Assembly (NCBI GenBank): GCA_009777175.1
Contig: WRMI01000018.1
Coordinates: 1-48,459, forward strand
Length of the DNA stretch: 48,459 bases
DNA from: Marinilabiliaceae bacterium
GTDB lineage: Bacteria > Bacteroidota > Bacteroidia > Bacteroidales > Marinilabiliaceae
Direction of reading: 5' to 3'
The notes beneath the pieces are model-generated. The model had not been told where the DNA came from. It was given only the letters and a program-made list of their open reading frames with translations, and searched no databases. The stretch's first letter is position 1; each line of letters begins with the position of its first letter. Positions 25,499 to 34,778 of this stretch are shown piece after piece. The translations under genes were made by a program, and so were the position numbers.

Positions 25499-25849
25499 TC
25501 AAGCAACTGCTTTTCGCATCATTTCAATTGCGTCATCCAAAGTTGGAGCAATGTTGAGAACTGTATCTAATTGAGAAACAGAAATTAACCTTTCAACAGC
25601 GGGTTGTAATCCTGAAATAATAAATGTGCCTTCAACATTCTTACAAAGCCGATTGGCAACAAGGATTGCGCTTAACCCCGAAGAGTCACAATAGGTGCAC
25701 TTATTCAAATCTAATAGGATATTTTTTTCGTTGTTACCGTTAAGTAAAACTAATTCTGATTTTAATGACGGCGCAAGTGTGGTATCCAACTTCTGTTTGA
25801 GAATGCTTACTATAATAAAATTATCAAGTTTATCTATTTTAAATTCCAT
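25499..25849 (-). CDS. STAS-domain anti-sigma factor antagonist
   Basis: This 116-residue single STAS domain resembles SpoIIAA/RsbV. The conserved phosphorylation site is DSSGLSAIL at residues 55-63, with Ser56 the likely target of a partner-switching kinase, and LLDLNKCTYCDSSG is the usual strand before it. Its family controls sigma factors or membrane processes by releasing a bound kinase. No anti-sigma kinase or phosphatase is nearby. The gene starts 20 nt after the rpsA stop, so it is probably expressed with ribosomal protein S1. Confidence 0.88.
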   Translation of the reverse strand: MEFKIDKLDNFIIVSILKQKLDTTLAPSLKSELVLLNGNNEKNILLDLNKCTYCDSSGLSAILVANRLCKNVEGTFIISGLQPAVERLISVSQLDTVLNIAPTLDDAIEMMRKAVA

Positions 25850-25869
25850 TTTGCTAATAAATTTAAAAA

Positions 25870-28488
25870 TTATTCTTTAGTATGTTCGGGAAATAGTTCG
25901 TTAGAATCAGCCTCACTGTTTTCCTGTGGGGAATCAGTCGCTGTTTCTACTTCGTTTTGGTCATCGGATGTTGTTTCAACCTCATTTACATCTTCAGTAA
26001 TATTTTCAACCTCGTTTACCTCTTCAGTGATATTTTCAACCTCGTTTACCTCTTCGGTAATGTTTTCAACCTCATTTATCTCTTCAGTGATATTTTCAAC
26101 CTCTTTTACCTCTTCAGTAATATTTTCAACCTCATTTACCTCTTCGGTAATATTTTCAACCTCTTTTACCTCTTCAGTAATATTTTCAACCTCATTTACC
26201 TCTTCAGTGATATTTTCAACCTCTTTTACCTCTTCAGTAATATTTTCAACCTCATTTACCTCTTCGGTAATATTTTCAACCTCATTTACCTCTTCAGTAA
26301 TAGTTTCAGTATCTTTTACCTCTTCGGTAATATTTTCAACCTCTTTTACCTCTTCGGTAATAGTTTCAGTATCTTTTACCTCTTCAGTAATATTTTCAAC
26401 CTCATTTACCTCTTCGGTTACAGTTTCAACCTCTTTTACCTCTTCAGTGATATTTTCAACCTCTTTTACCTCTTCGGTTACAGTTTCAACCTCTTTTACC
26501 TCTTCAGTGATATTTTCAACCTCTTTTACCTCTTCGGTGATATTTTCAACCTCTTTTACCTCTTCGGTGATATTTTCAACCTCTTTTACCTCTTCGGTGA
26601 TATTTTCAACCTCTTTTACCTCTTCGATAATATTTTCAATTTCTTTAATCACTTCTTGGTCAAATGCTTCAATTTCGGCTGCAATAGTTTCTTCTTCTGC
26701 TTTTCTTTTATCTTCGAAAATTCGGGAGTGAGATAAAATAATACGTTTCGAAACTTTGTTGAAATCAATAATTTTAAATAATAGTTTTTCATCAAGTTGT
26801 GCGAGGTTTCCGTCTTCTTTATAAAGATGTCTTGTTGTAGCAAAACCTTCGACACCATATTGCAATGCAACTAATGCGCCTTTTTCGAACACTTCAACAA
26901 TGGTTCCTTCATGAATAGTATCAATAATGAAAATAGTTTCAAATACGTCCCATGGATTTTCTTCTAATTGTTTGTGTCCGAGGCTTAGTCTACGGTTTTC
27001 TTTGTCAATTTCAAGAACAACAACTTCGATGCTATCGTCAATAGAAATAAATTCTGCGGGGTGCTTAATTTTTCTTGTCCACGAAAGGTCGGAAATATGT
27101 ATCAGTCCGTCAATTCCTTCTTCAATTTCAACAAAAACACCAAAAGAAGTAAAGTTTCGCACTTTAGCCGCATGTTTGCTACCCACAATATATTTTTCGT
27201 CGATGCCAACCCATGGGTCAGGTTTAAGTTGCTTAATACCCATTGACATTTTACGTTCCGTTCTATCAAGAGTTAAAATCACTGCTTCGATTTCGTCTCC
27301 AACGCTAAGAAAATCTTGTGCGCTACGCAAATGTTGCGACCATGTCATTTCAGAAACGTGAATTAAACCTTCGACACCTGTCGTAATTTCAACAAAAGCA
27401 CCGTAATCGGCTAAAACAACTACTTTACCTTTAATAATATCACCAATTTTGAGGTTTGGATCCAACGCTTCCCAAGGATGCGGAGTTAATTGTTTTAAAC
27501 CTAATGCAATACGTTTTTTCTCGTCATCAAAATCTAAAATAACAACATTAATTTTAGAGTCTAATTGTACAATTTCTTCGGGATGATTAACGCGTCCCCA
27601 TGATAGGTCAGTTATGTGGATTAATCCGTCAACTCCACCAAGGTCAATGAAAACGCCGTAGGTAGTAATGTTTTTAACTATTCCTTCGAGTACTTGTCCT
27701 TTTTCTAATTTGGAAATAATTTCTTTTTTCTGGAGTTCAAGTTCGGCTTCAATAAGCGCTTTATGTGAAACTACAACGTTTTTAAATTCGTGATTAATTT
27801 TCACTACTTTAAATTCCATAGTTTTTCCAACATAAAGGTCGTAGTCGCGTATCGGTTTAACGTCAATTTGCGAACCTGGCAAGAATGCTTCAATCCCAAA
27901 TACATCAACAATCATACCCCCTTTGGTGCGACACTTAATAAATCCTTTAATAATTTCGCCACTTTCAAGAGCTTGATTAACTCTGTCCCACGAACGTAAC
28001 GCGCGAGCATTTTTATGAGAAAGTACAAGTTGACCTTTTTTGTCTTCCTGACTATCTACATAGATTTCTACAATATCCCCTACTTTGAGATCGGGGTTAT
28101 ATCGAAATTCGTTTCTACTGACGATGCCATCCGACTTAAAACCGATATTGATGACAACTTCTCTTTTGGTAATTGAAATTACTGTTCCGTCAATAACTTC
28201 TTTTTCGGTTATTGTGGAAAGTGTTTTGTTGTAAATTTTTTCCAACTCGTCTCTACGTTCTTCTACGCCAGTAACTTCTTCTGATTCGTATTTTTCCCAA
28301 TCAAAATCGGGATCTGCTGTTTGATGAGGAATGTTAATTACTTCTACATCGCCGTGAATATCCAAAGGAGTAACGGGTTCAAGGATATTCATCTCTTCCG
28401 GGATATGGGTATCTTCCGGAATATTCGTTTCTTGGTTGATATGGCTGTCGGATTCTTGCTCCTGCATATCACTTTCTAATTCAGTCAT
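25870..28488 (-). CDS. rpsA: 30S ribosomal protein S1 with long acidic repeat tail
   Basis: S1 binds mRNA on the 30S subunit. After an acidic N-terminal extension (residues 1-80) there are six S1 domains: about 96-160, 177-245, 263-334, 350-420, 436-506 and 523-590. Domains three to five have the standard GLIHITDLSWGRV, GLIHVSEMTWSQH and GLIHISDLSWTRK motifs. Bacteroidetes S1 proteins are about 600 residues, so the normal protein ends here. Residues 616-850 then add about 23 tandem decapeptides (consensus EEVKEVENIT), ending in a Glu/Asp/Asn-rich tail. The repeat tail is in frame with an intact stop. It is probably a disordered or coiled acidic arm. Confidence 0.95.
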   Translation of the reverse strand: MTELESDMQEQESDSHINQETNIPEDTHIPEEMNILEPVTPLDIHGDVEVINIPHQTADPDFDWEKYESEEVTGVEERRDELEKIYNKTLSTITEKEVIDGTVISITKREVVINIGFKSDGIVSRNEFRYNPDLKVGDIVEIYVDSQEDKKGQLVLSHKNARALRSWDRVNQALESGEIIKGFIKCRTKGGMIVDVFGIEAFLPGSQIDVKPIRDYDLYVGKTMEFKVVKINHEFKNVVVSHKALIEAELELQKKEIISKLEKGQVLEGIVKNITTYGVFIDLGGVDGLIHITDLSWGRVNHPEEIVQLDSKINVVILDFDDEKKRIALGLKQLTPHPWEALDPNLKIGDIIKGKVVVLADYGAFVEITTGVEGLIHVSEMTWSQHLRSAQDFLSVGDEIEAVILTLDRTERKMSMGIKQLKPDPWVGIDEKYIVGSKHAAKVRNFTSFGVFVEIEEGIDGLIHISDLSWTRKIKHPAEFISIDDSIEVVVLEIDKENRRLSLGHKQLEENPWDVFETIFIIDTIHEGTIVEVFEKGALVALQYGVEGFATTRHLYKEDGNLAQLDEKLLFKIIDFNKVSKRIILSHSRIFEDKRKAEEETIAAEIEAFDQEVIKEIENIIEEVKEVENITEEVKEVENITEEVKEVENITEEVKEVENITEEVKEVETVTEEVKEVENITEEVKEVETVTEEVNEVENITEEVKDTETITEEVKEVENITEEVKDTETITEEVNEVENITEEVNEVENITEEVKEVENITEEVNEVENITEEVKEVENITEEVNEVENITEEVKEVENITEEINEVENITEEVNEVENITEEVNEVENITEDVNEVETTSDDQNEVETATDSPQENSEADSNELFPEHTKE
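25941..26640 (-). repeat. About 23 tandem 30-bp units in rpsA
   Basis: The coding strand repeats every 30 bp with units encoding EEV(K/N)(E/D)(V/T)E(N/T)(I/V)T. Units differ at a few fixed positions, mostly silent or K/N, and pairs of units (60 bp) also recur, which indicates past duplications of blocks. Confidence 0.95.
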
Positions 28489-28543
28489 TGATAATAATCA
28501 CAAAATTAATAGGTTAGACAATATGTTATTTAAAAAATGGGTG

Positions 28544-28551
28544 CAAAGATA
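28544..28551 (-). promoter_or_regulatory. Promoter of rpsA
   Basis: TATCTTTG on the minus strand matches TAnnTTTG and lies about 56 nt upstream of the rpsA ATG. Confidence 0.5.
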
Positions 28552-28644
28552 ATTTAATATTTATTAAAAAAAGAATTTTTTATCGAAAAAAGAAAAAAAA
28601 AATTATTTTATCTCGAATAATTTATCCTATTTTATTTATAAAAA

Positions 28645-28863
28645 ATCACTACTGACTGATAAAAATTTTATTCAGTATATATATAGTTGGATTTCAATAT
28701 TTTATGATTTAAATTTAACCTTTTCGAAAAGTAACCTTATTCATACCTTATTTTTTTAACAGAACAACCTTAATAGAACAAAGAACATTACAACCCGACC
28801 TCTTATTCAGACTGTACGTTACATTAATAGGAAGGTGCTATTTTTTTGTCGGTCAGTAGTGAT
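28645..28863. mobile_element. 219-bp MITE-like element
   Basis: The two ends are inverted repeats: ATCACTACTGAC at 28645-28656 and GTCAGTAGTGAT at 28852-28863 match exactly, and the match extends to 21 bp with two mismatches (consensus YGAYAAAAA after the 12-bp core). No transposase is inside, so this is a likely non-autonomous element mobilised by a DDE transposase elsewhere. A perfect CTTTTCGAAAAG palindrome lies inside. A clean target duplication is not seen; the flanks are A-rich. The remainder of 28489-29015 has the rpsA promoter and no gene. Confidence 0.7.
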
Positions 28864-29015
28864 AAAAAATATAAAAAATGAAAAGTACACAGATAGTTCG
28901 GTGTTGCTCACAACTCGTAACACAGATGCGACAGAATTTCACAGATTACGTAAGGTATATTAAATCAATCCATTCATCTACTTCTTTTTTATTTACTACG
29001 GGATTTAGTCTGCAA

Positions 29016-29579
29016 TTATTTTGCCAATTCCCCAATTACCTTAGGGAAAAACTCATATTCCAAAGCATGAATTTTTTCAGATAACGAAAGGAGAGTCTCA
29101 TTTTCATCAACGATACATTTTTGTTGAAAAATAATTTCGCCTTCATCGTATTTGTCGTTCACATAATGAATTGTTATTCCCGTTTCTTTTTCCTTATTAT
29201 ATATGACCGCTTCATGTACCTTATTTCCATACATACCTTTGCCACCGTACTTTGGCAACAAGGCAGGATGAATATTTACAATACGTTTTGGAAATGCATC
29301 AATAATTTTTGGCGGCATCAAAATTAAAAAACCTGACAAAATTATCAAATTTGGATTTTCTGCGAGCAAAAAATTCAGGACAGAATCGTTTTCGTAGAAA
29401 TCTTTTTTTTCAAATACTAATGATTTGATATTCAACATTTCAGCTCTTTTTAGAACAAAAGCCTCTTTTTTGTTAGATACTATATATGAAATAGTTACAT
29501 TTTTTGAAGAACTAAAATATCGAACAATATTTTCGGCATTAGATCCCGAACCAGATGCAAAAATAATTATATTTTTCAT
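29016..29579 (-). CDS. purN: Phosphoribosylglycinamide formyltransferase
   Basis: PurN transfers formyl from 10-formyl-THF to GAR in purine synthesis. The 187-residue protein has the phosphate loop FASGSGSNAENIVRY, SGFLILMPPKIIDAFP, the catalytic NIHPALLPKYGGKGMYG (Asn and His) and HYVNDKYDEGEIIFQ (Asp). Length is normal. The ATG at 29579 is preferred over a TTG two codons upstream. A TATTTTTG box is 40 nt upstream. It is transcribed divergently from acpP. Confidence 0.95.
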   Translation of the reverse strand: MKNIIIFASGSGSNAENIVRYFSSSKNVTISYIVSNKKEAFVLKRAEMLNIKSLVFEKKDFYENDSVLNFLLAENPNLIILSGFLILMPPKIIDAFPKRIVNIHPALLPKYGGKGMYGNKVHEAVIYNKEKETGITIHYVNDKYDEGEIIFQQKCIVDENETLLSLSEKIHALEYEFFPKVIGELAK

Positions 29580-29619
29580 AATCAAATAGTTACAAATAAT
29601 TTTGACTAAAAATAAAGTT

Positions 29620-29627
29620 CAAAAATA
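29620..29627 (-). promoter_or_regulatory. Promoter of purN
   Basis: TATTTTTG on the minus strand matches the -7 consensus, about 41 nt upstream of the purN ATG. Confidence 0.5.
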
Positions 29628-29748
29628 AAAAAAAATCAACTTTTTTTTCAATTCTTTGCAAAAAAATTTTTTTATTTAGGATGAAATATTTTTCTTTGCA
29701 AAAAATTTTATTGGAAAAAATTAGAATTATTAACTAAAAATTTAAGTT

Positions 29749-29985
29749 ATGTCAGACATTGCATCAAGGGTAAAAGCAATTATCGTTGACAAATTAGGAG
29801 TTGATGAGTCGGAAGTTACAAATGAAGCTAGTTTCACCAACGATTTAGGAGCCGACTCTCTTGACACTGTTGAGCTGATCATGGAGTTCGAGAAAGAATT
29901 TAATATTGCTATTCCAGACGATCAAGCCGAAAGCATTGGAAACGTTGGCGCAGCTATCAAATACATTGAAGAAAACGCCAAGTAA
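29749..29985 (+). CDS. acpP: Acyl carrier protein
   Basis: This 78-residue acidic protein carries growing fatty acids. The phosphopantetheine site is Ser37 in [15 protein letters not shown]. It starts the acpP-fabF-rnc cluster, 36 nt before fabF. Bacteroidetes and other phyla conserve this order, which ties fatty-acid elongation genes to RNase III. Confidence 0.97.
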   Translation: MSDIASRVKAIIVDKLGVDESEVTNEASFTNDLGADSLDTVELIMEFEKEFNIAIPDDQAESIGNVGAAIKYIEENAK

Positions 29986-30021
29986 AAACCCGAGTAAGTA
30001 AATCATTTTGAACATTTTAGC

Positions 30022-31272
30022 ATGGAGTTAAAAAGAGTAGTCGTTACAGGAATGGGTGCGCTGACGCCAATTGGCAATACCGTTGAAGAGTTTTGGAAAA
30101 ATCTTTTAAACGGTATAAGTGGTGCTGCCCCAATTACTCGATTTGACGCTACAAATTTCAAAACAAAATTTGCTTGTGAGGTAAAAAATTTTGACCCTGT
30201 CGATTTTTTCGACAGAAAAGAAGTTCGGAAGCTTGATTTGTTTGCTCAGTTTGCCTTTGTGGCGACCGAGCAAGCAATTCAGGATTCGGGACTAAACCTC
30301 ACTACATTAGACCCAGATAGCATTGGAGTTATTTGGGGAACAGGAATCGGTGGAATTAATACTTTTTTGGAAGAAGCGCGCAACTATGTACAAAACAACA
30401 ATGTCCCCCGTTTTAATCCATTCTTTATACCGAAAATGATTTCGGATATAGCAGCGGGACAACTTTCCATGAAATATGGATTTAGAGGTCCAAATTATGC
30501 TACCGTTTCAGCATGCGCTTCGTCTGCTCACGCAATTGGCGATGCTTTGAACCTAATAAGGTTAGGTAAAGCAAAACTTTTCGTTACAGGCGGTTCGGAA
30601 GCAGCAATTTGTGAAGCCGGAGTGGGTGGTTTTAATGCAATGCAGGCTCTTTCAACAAGAAATGACGAGCCCGAAACAGCATCAAGACCCTTCGATAAAA
30701 CACGCGACGGATTTGTTATTGGCGAAGGTAGCGGCGCACTTATTCTGGAAGAGTACGAACATGCCGTTAATAGAGGAGCAAATATTTACTGCGAAGTTGT
30801 CGGCTCAGGAATGACAGCCGATGCATATCATCTTACAGCACCGCACCCCGAAGGTTTAGGCGCCTCAAAAGTGATGCAAAACGCCCTTTGTGACGCTAAC
30901 ATTAAACCCGAAGAAGTAGATTACATAAACGTTCACGGTACATCTACACCCGTTGGTGACGGTGCCGAAGTGAAAGCGATTTTAAAAGTTTTTGGAAAAC
31001 ACGCTTATAAATTGAACATTAGCGCTACAAAATCAATGACAGGGCATCTACTCGGAGCAGCTGGTGCCATTGAATCGATAGCTTCAATCTTAGCTATTAG
31101 AAATGGAATCGTTCCTCCGACTATTAACCATTTTGAAGACGACCCCGAAATTGACAACAACCTTAATTATACTTTCAAAAATGCACAAAAAAGGAAAGTA
31201 AGAATTGCTCTTTCAAATAATTTTGGATTTGGAGGACATAATGCATCGGTCGTTTTTAAAGATTTTGAATAG
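30022..31272 (+). CDS. fabF: 3-oxoacyl-ACP synthase II
   Basis: FabF extends acyl-ACP chains with malonyl-ACP. The 416-residue protein has the catalytic triad in place: Cys165 (VSACASSAHAIGDAL), His305 (VHGTSTPVGD) and His342 (KSMTGHLLGAAGA), with the conserved Lys337. The N-terminal VVVTGMGALTPIG and the C-terminal SNNFGFGGHNASVVF are typical. Length is normal. It follows acpP and is followed by rnc after 8 nt. Confidence 0.97.
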   Translation: MELKRVVVTGMGALTPIGNTVEEFWKNLLNGISGAAPITRFDATNFKTKFACEVKNFDPVDFFDRKEVRKLDLFAQFAFVATEQAIQDSGLNLTTLDPDSIGVIWGTGIGGINTFLEEARNYVQNNNVPRFNPFFIPKMISDIAAGQLSMKYGFRGPNYATVSACASSAHAIGDALNLIRLGKAKLFVTGGSEAAICEAGVGGFNAMQALSTRNDEPETASRPFDKTRDGFVIGEGSGALILEEYEHAVNRGANIYCEVVGSGMTADAYHLTAPHPEGLGASKVMQNALCDANIKPEEVDYINVHGTSTPVGDGAEVKAILKVFGKHAYKLNISATKSMTGHLLGAAGAIESIASILAIRNGIVPPTINHFEDDPEIDNNLNYTFKNAQKRKVRIALSNNFGFGGHNASVVFKDFE

Positions 31273-31280
31273 AATTTGTT

Positions 31281-32072
31281 GTGTTTAAGTCTCTTTTTTC
31301 AGTAGTTAAATATCTTTTTTCTAACAGAAAAGATTTCTATTTTTTTATAAGAAAAATTACAGGACTTTTCCCTCTGAAATTAGATTATTATGAACTGGCC
31401 TTTTTGCATAGTTCTTTAATGATAAAAGATATTAACGGAGTACCGATTAACAACCAAAGACTCGAATATTTAGGTGACGCAGTGTTAAGTTTGACAATTG
31501 CACACGACCTCTATATGAAGTTTCCACATAAAGATGAGGGCGATTTAACTAAAATCCGTTCGCAAATTGTTAATCGACATAGATTAAACCAAATAGCGTT
31601 TAATCTGGGTTTAGACGAACTGATTAAAACGAGACCCAAATATGAATTAGAAAATACTCATATACCCGGCGATGCACTTGAAGCATTAGTCGGAGCGGTT
31701 TATTTAGACCTCGGAATAAAACAAGCAACTAAATTTATAAGAAAAAAAATAGTTTCTAATAAGATAAATATTTCAGAACTCGCTGAAACAAACACAAATT
31801 ACAAGTCGATAATTTTAGAATGGGGACAAAAATATAAGTATAAAATAGAATTTACTGCGGAAGCGTTCGATTTTTCTGTCCCTGAATTTGCAGAAAGAGA
31901 AACTTTTTTGGCAAAAATTTATGCAGACGGTAAATTAATTGGACAAGGAAAAGGTGTTTCAAAAAAAGAAGCACATCAAAATGCTGCATATCAAGCATTT
32001 AAATATGTTTCTGACACATCAAAGTTCCGACTAAAAAATAGTAAAAAGAAGAGGTTAGTGGTTAATGATTAG
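31281..32072 (+). CDS. rnc: Ribonuclease III
   Basis: RNase III cuts double-stranded RNA in rRNA and mRNA maturation. The 263-residue protein has the signature NQRLEYLGDAVLS with catalytic Glu62 and Asp66, the second pair Asp131/Glu134 in HIPGDALEALVGAVYLD, and a dsRNA-binding domain at about 175-250 (GQGKGVSKKEAHQNAAYQAF). The start is a GTG 8 nt after fabF, fitting a coupled operon. The last codons (LVVND then stop) are made from the first units of the heptad array, so the C-terminus has been changed by it. The enzyme core is intact. Confidence 0.94.
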   Translation: MFKSLFSVVKYLFSNRKDFYFFIRKITGLFPLKLDYYELAFLHSSLMIKDINGVPINNQRLEYLGDAVLSLTIAHDLYMKFPHKDEGDLTKIRSQIVNRHRLNQIAFNLGLDELIKTRPKYELENTHIPGDALEALVGAVYLDLGIKQATKFIRKKIVSNKINISELAETNTNYKSIILEWGQKYKYKIEFTAEAFDFSVPEFAERETFLAKIYADGKLIGQGKGVSKKEAHQNAAYQAFKYVSDTSKFRLKNSKKKRLVVND

Positions 32073-32305
32073 TGGTTAGTGGTTAGTGACAGCTGATTAC
32101 CGAATACTGATAACTGAATACTGAATACTAACTACTGATTACTTATTACTGACAACTGACAACTGATAATTGGTAACTGACAACTAATAACTAATAACTA
32201 AATACTGAATACTGAATACTGAATACTAAATACTGATAACTGATAACTGACAACTGATAACTGATAACTGATAACTGAAAACTGATAACTGACAACTGAT
32301 AACTA
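32054..32305 (+). repeat. Heptad array, 36 in-phase degenerate units
   Basis: From the last codons of rnc to 4 bp before the next ATG, 252 bp divide into 36 heptads with no insertion or deletion. Units vary (GTTAGTG, AATACTG, ATAACTG, ACAACTG, ATAACTA and others), with T at position six in all but one and A/G at position one. ATAACTG and AATACTG are the most frequent. Confidence 0.93.
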
Positions 32306-32308
32306 AAA

Positions 32309-33418
32309 ATGAATGTCGAAGAATTACAATCTCAAACTATTCGTTGGATGCGATTTCCACTTGCGGTTGCTATTGTTTATAGTCATAATCTAACTTGGGA
32401 ACTGCAGCAAACCCTTAGCCCCTTTGAATGGAGTAGCCTTTCGATAACCGATTTATACCATATTGTATGCACAACAGTTTCGGGAGTTTTGGCACGTATT
32501 GCGCGCCCGTGCTTTTTTATATTTTCAGGATTTCTCTTTTTTAATAATATCAAAGAATGGAACAAACAGACATATTTTAAAAAAATTAAGAGCAGAATCA
32601 AGACGCTTGTCGTTCCATATTTGCTTTGGAATAGTATTGCTGTAATCGTTGTTGCGTCATATTATTTGTTGCGTACAGAATACGGTCCCCAATTTTTGAC
32701 TGAACTTTGGGAAAATGGAATATTGAAAATTTTTTGGAACTATCACGCAGAAGGCGGTTGGAACGATATTTTTGGTGTTGCTGTAGTATCTCACTATCCA
32801 TTTAACGCTACAATGTGGTTTATTAGAGATTTAATATTGTTAATATTTTTATCTCCGTTGATTTATTATTTTTTGAAGTATTCGAAATTAGTAGGAGTAA
32901 TAATTCTTGGCTTCGGATTTTATGCACTTGCAAGAACTTTTTCAAATGCAATATTCTTTTTTTGCATTGGTGCTTATTTCAGTATTCATGGAAAAAATAT
33001 GATAATCGAATTAAGAAAATGGAAAATATTTTGGTTTATTATTGCAGCAATAACAATGTTATTATCAATTTATTACAAAACCAAAACAAATTTTTTACCC
33101 ATTTTTATTGTAACAGGAGCTATTTCAACAATTATTATCGTTTCGGGATTTATTGAAAAAGGAAAGATCGATGCCAAGAACAAAGTTGTAACGTTTTTTG
33201 CTAAAACAAGTTTCTTTATATTTGCAACGCATACAGTTTTATTATTGGAATGGTCCAGGCGATTGGTCGATGTAATAATAAAATTTGAATGCACGTTATT
33301 CCTGATTATAAAATACTTAGCAACTCCTTTAGTTTGTGTCTCTATTTGTGTTGGATTATATTATGCGGCAAATAAGATATCACCAAAAATAATGAATGTT
33401 CTTACAGGGAGTAGATAA
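32309..33418 (+). CDS. Acyltransferase-3 family membrane protein
   Basis: The 369-residue protein belongs to the acyltransferase-3 (OafA/WecH-like) family: about ten hydrophobic segments, the N-terminal RFPLAVAIVYSHN with the conserved His, ARIARPCFFIFSGFLFF, and the ATMWFIRDLILLIFLSPLIY block. Such enzymes O-acetylate sugars or lipids in the envelope. The target cannot be told. The ATG starts directly after the heptad array, so no normal promoter is visible; it may rely on read-through from acpP-fabF-rnc or on the array itself. Confidence 0.85.
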   Translation: MNVEELQSQTIRWMRFPLAVAIVYSHNLTWELQQTLSPFEWSSLSITDLYHIVCTTVSGVLARIARPCFFIFSGFLFFNNIKEWNKQTYFKKIKSRIKTLVVPYLLWNSIAVIVVASYYLLRTEYGPQFLTELWENGILKIFWNYHAEGGWNDIFGVAVVSHYPFNATMWFIRDLILLIFLSPLIYYFLKYSKLVGVIILGFGFYALARTFSNAIFFFCIGAYFSIHGKNMIIELRKWKIFWFIIAAITMLLSIYYKTKTNFLPIFIVTGAISTIIIVSGFIEKGKIDAKNKVVTFFAKTSFFIFATHTVLLLEWSRRLVDVIIKFECTLFLIIKYLATPLVCVSICVGLYYAANKISPKIMNVLTGSR

Positions 33419-33607
33419 TCACTGATATAAATGAATTCAGTTGCCTATTTTCACTTCGCAATATTTTCCGAAGACTGCAATGCCGTATTTTATTATTTCG
33501 CTTTAGTTTTCTGATAATTAGCGTTAATTAGTGTATTTCGTGGCAAAATATAAACATTCTATGAAATTTTGTTGCTCAATATTATTTAGTTACATTTAAA
33601 AATTTAT

Positions 33608-33615
33608 TATTTTTG
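33608..33615 (+). promoter_or_regulatory. Promoter of the AlkD-like gene
   Basis: TATTTTTG followed by CA matches the -7 consensus, 30 nt upstream of the ATG at 33646. Confidence 0.55.
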
Positions 33616-33645
33616 CAAAAAATAAATAATATAAAATAGAATAAA

Positions 33646-34776
33646 ATGGCAGAATTATTTAAAAATATGTTTAATGCGAAGTTTTTCGATGGATTTACGA
33701 AAGCATTGAAATATACAAATAGCGATTTTGATGAACCTCTGTTTTTATCTGAAATAATGGATAAAGATTGGGAAAACAAGGAGTTATTGCAACGAGCGAT
33801 GCATATCACGGCAGTACTGAAAAAATTTTTACCGGCAGATTATAAAATTGCAATAGAAAAGATACTCGAACTAATCAAATACGTAAAAAGTACGCAGTAT
33901 TGGGTATCAGTAGAAAAGACCCAGTTTGGGTTATCTTTGGAATATGGAATTTTATCCGGTTTTATTGCTGAATATGGTTTAGATGATTATGATGTTTCAG
34001 TTAAAGCAATCGAAGAAATCACACAATTCACGAGCTGTGAGGGTGCTGTTCGCCCTTTTATCATCAAATATCCTGATAAAATGATGAGGCAAATGTTACT
34101 TTGGTCAAAACATGACCATTGGGCTGTTAGACGGCTATCGTCCGAAGGTTGCCGTCCGAGACTTCCATGGAATATGGCATTGCCAAATTTAAAAGAAAAC
34201 CCTGCACCAATTATTCCAATTTTAGAAAATCTTAAAAATGATACATCAGAAATTGTTAGAAAGAGCGTTGCTAATAATTTGAACGACATTGCAAAAGATA
34301 ATCCAGAAACGGTAATCGATTTAGTGAAAAAATGGCAAGGCGAGTCGAAAAATACGGACTGGGTTATCAAACACGGTTGCAGAACGCTATTAAAACAAGG
34401 CAATGCAGAAGTATTAGAAATATTTGGTTTGAACATTGTAAAAAATATCACTATTGAGGATTTTCAGATTTTAACTCCAAAAGTCAAAATCGGTAAGTCG
34501 TTAGAGTTTTGTTTTAAACTATTGAACAATAATAATACCAAAACCAAAATACGACTCGAATATGGACTTTATTACCAAAAGGCAAACGGTACATTATCAA
34601 AGAAAGTCCATAAAATCAGCGAAAAAGAATATGCAGAAAATTCAATAACAGAAATCACCAGAAAGCAATCATTTCGTGTAATTACAACAAGGGTATTTCA
34701 TATTGGACTTCACCAAGTTTCTATCATCATTAATGGAAAAGAATTGGATAAATATGATTTTGAACTAATTGAATGA
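33646..34776 (+). CDS. DNA alkylation repair protein (AlkD/HEAT-repeat)
   Basis: The 376-residue protein is an all-helical HEAT-like repeat protein of the DNA alkylation repair family, whose AlkC/AlkD members excise 3- and 7-alkylpurines. Characteristic segments are WGVR-like DHWAVRRLSSEGCRPRLPW, ENLKNDTSEIVRKSVANNLND and DNPETVIDLVKKWQ, which read as successive helix pairs. The last 90 residues (FQILTPKVKIGKSLEFCFKL onward) look like a beta-rich domain, which AlkC-type proteins carry. It converges on mscS with a 2-nt gap. Confidence 0.85.
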   Translation: MAELFKNMFNAKFFDGFTKALKYTNSDFDEPLFLSEIMDKDWENKELLQRAMHITAVLKKFLPADYKIAIEKILELIKYVKSTQYWVSVEKTQFGLSLEYGILSGFIAEYGLDDYDVSVKAIEEITQFTSCEGAVRPFIIKYPDKMMRQMLLWSKHDHWAVRRLSSEGCRPRLPWNMALPNLKENPAPIIPILENLKNDTSEIVRKSVANNLNDIAKDNPETVIDLVKKWQGESKNTDWVIKHGCRTLLKQGNAEVLEIFGLNIVKNITIEDFQILTPKVKIGKSLEFCFKLLNNNNTKTKIRLEYGLYYQKANGTLSKKVHKISEKEYAENSITEITRKQSFRVITTRVFHIGLHQVSIIINGKELDKYDFELIE

Positions 34777-34778
34777 AA

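Noticed and set aside
25957..26736. Long open frames on the strand opposite the rpsA repeat, encoding (FNLFYLF)-type repeats
   Set aside because: They are a by-product of a 30-bp repeat without stops on the reverse strand. The coding strand is fixed by six S1 domains.
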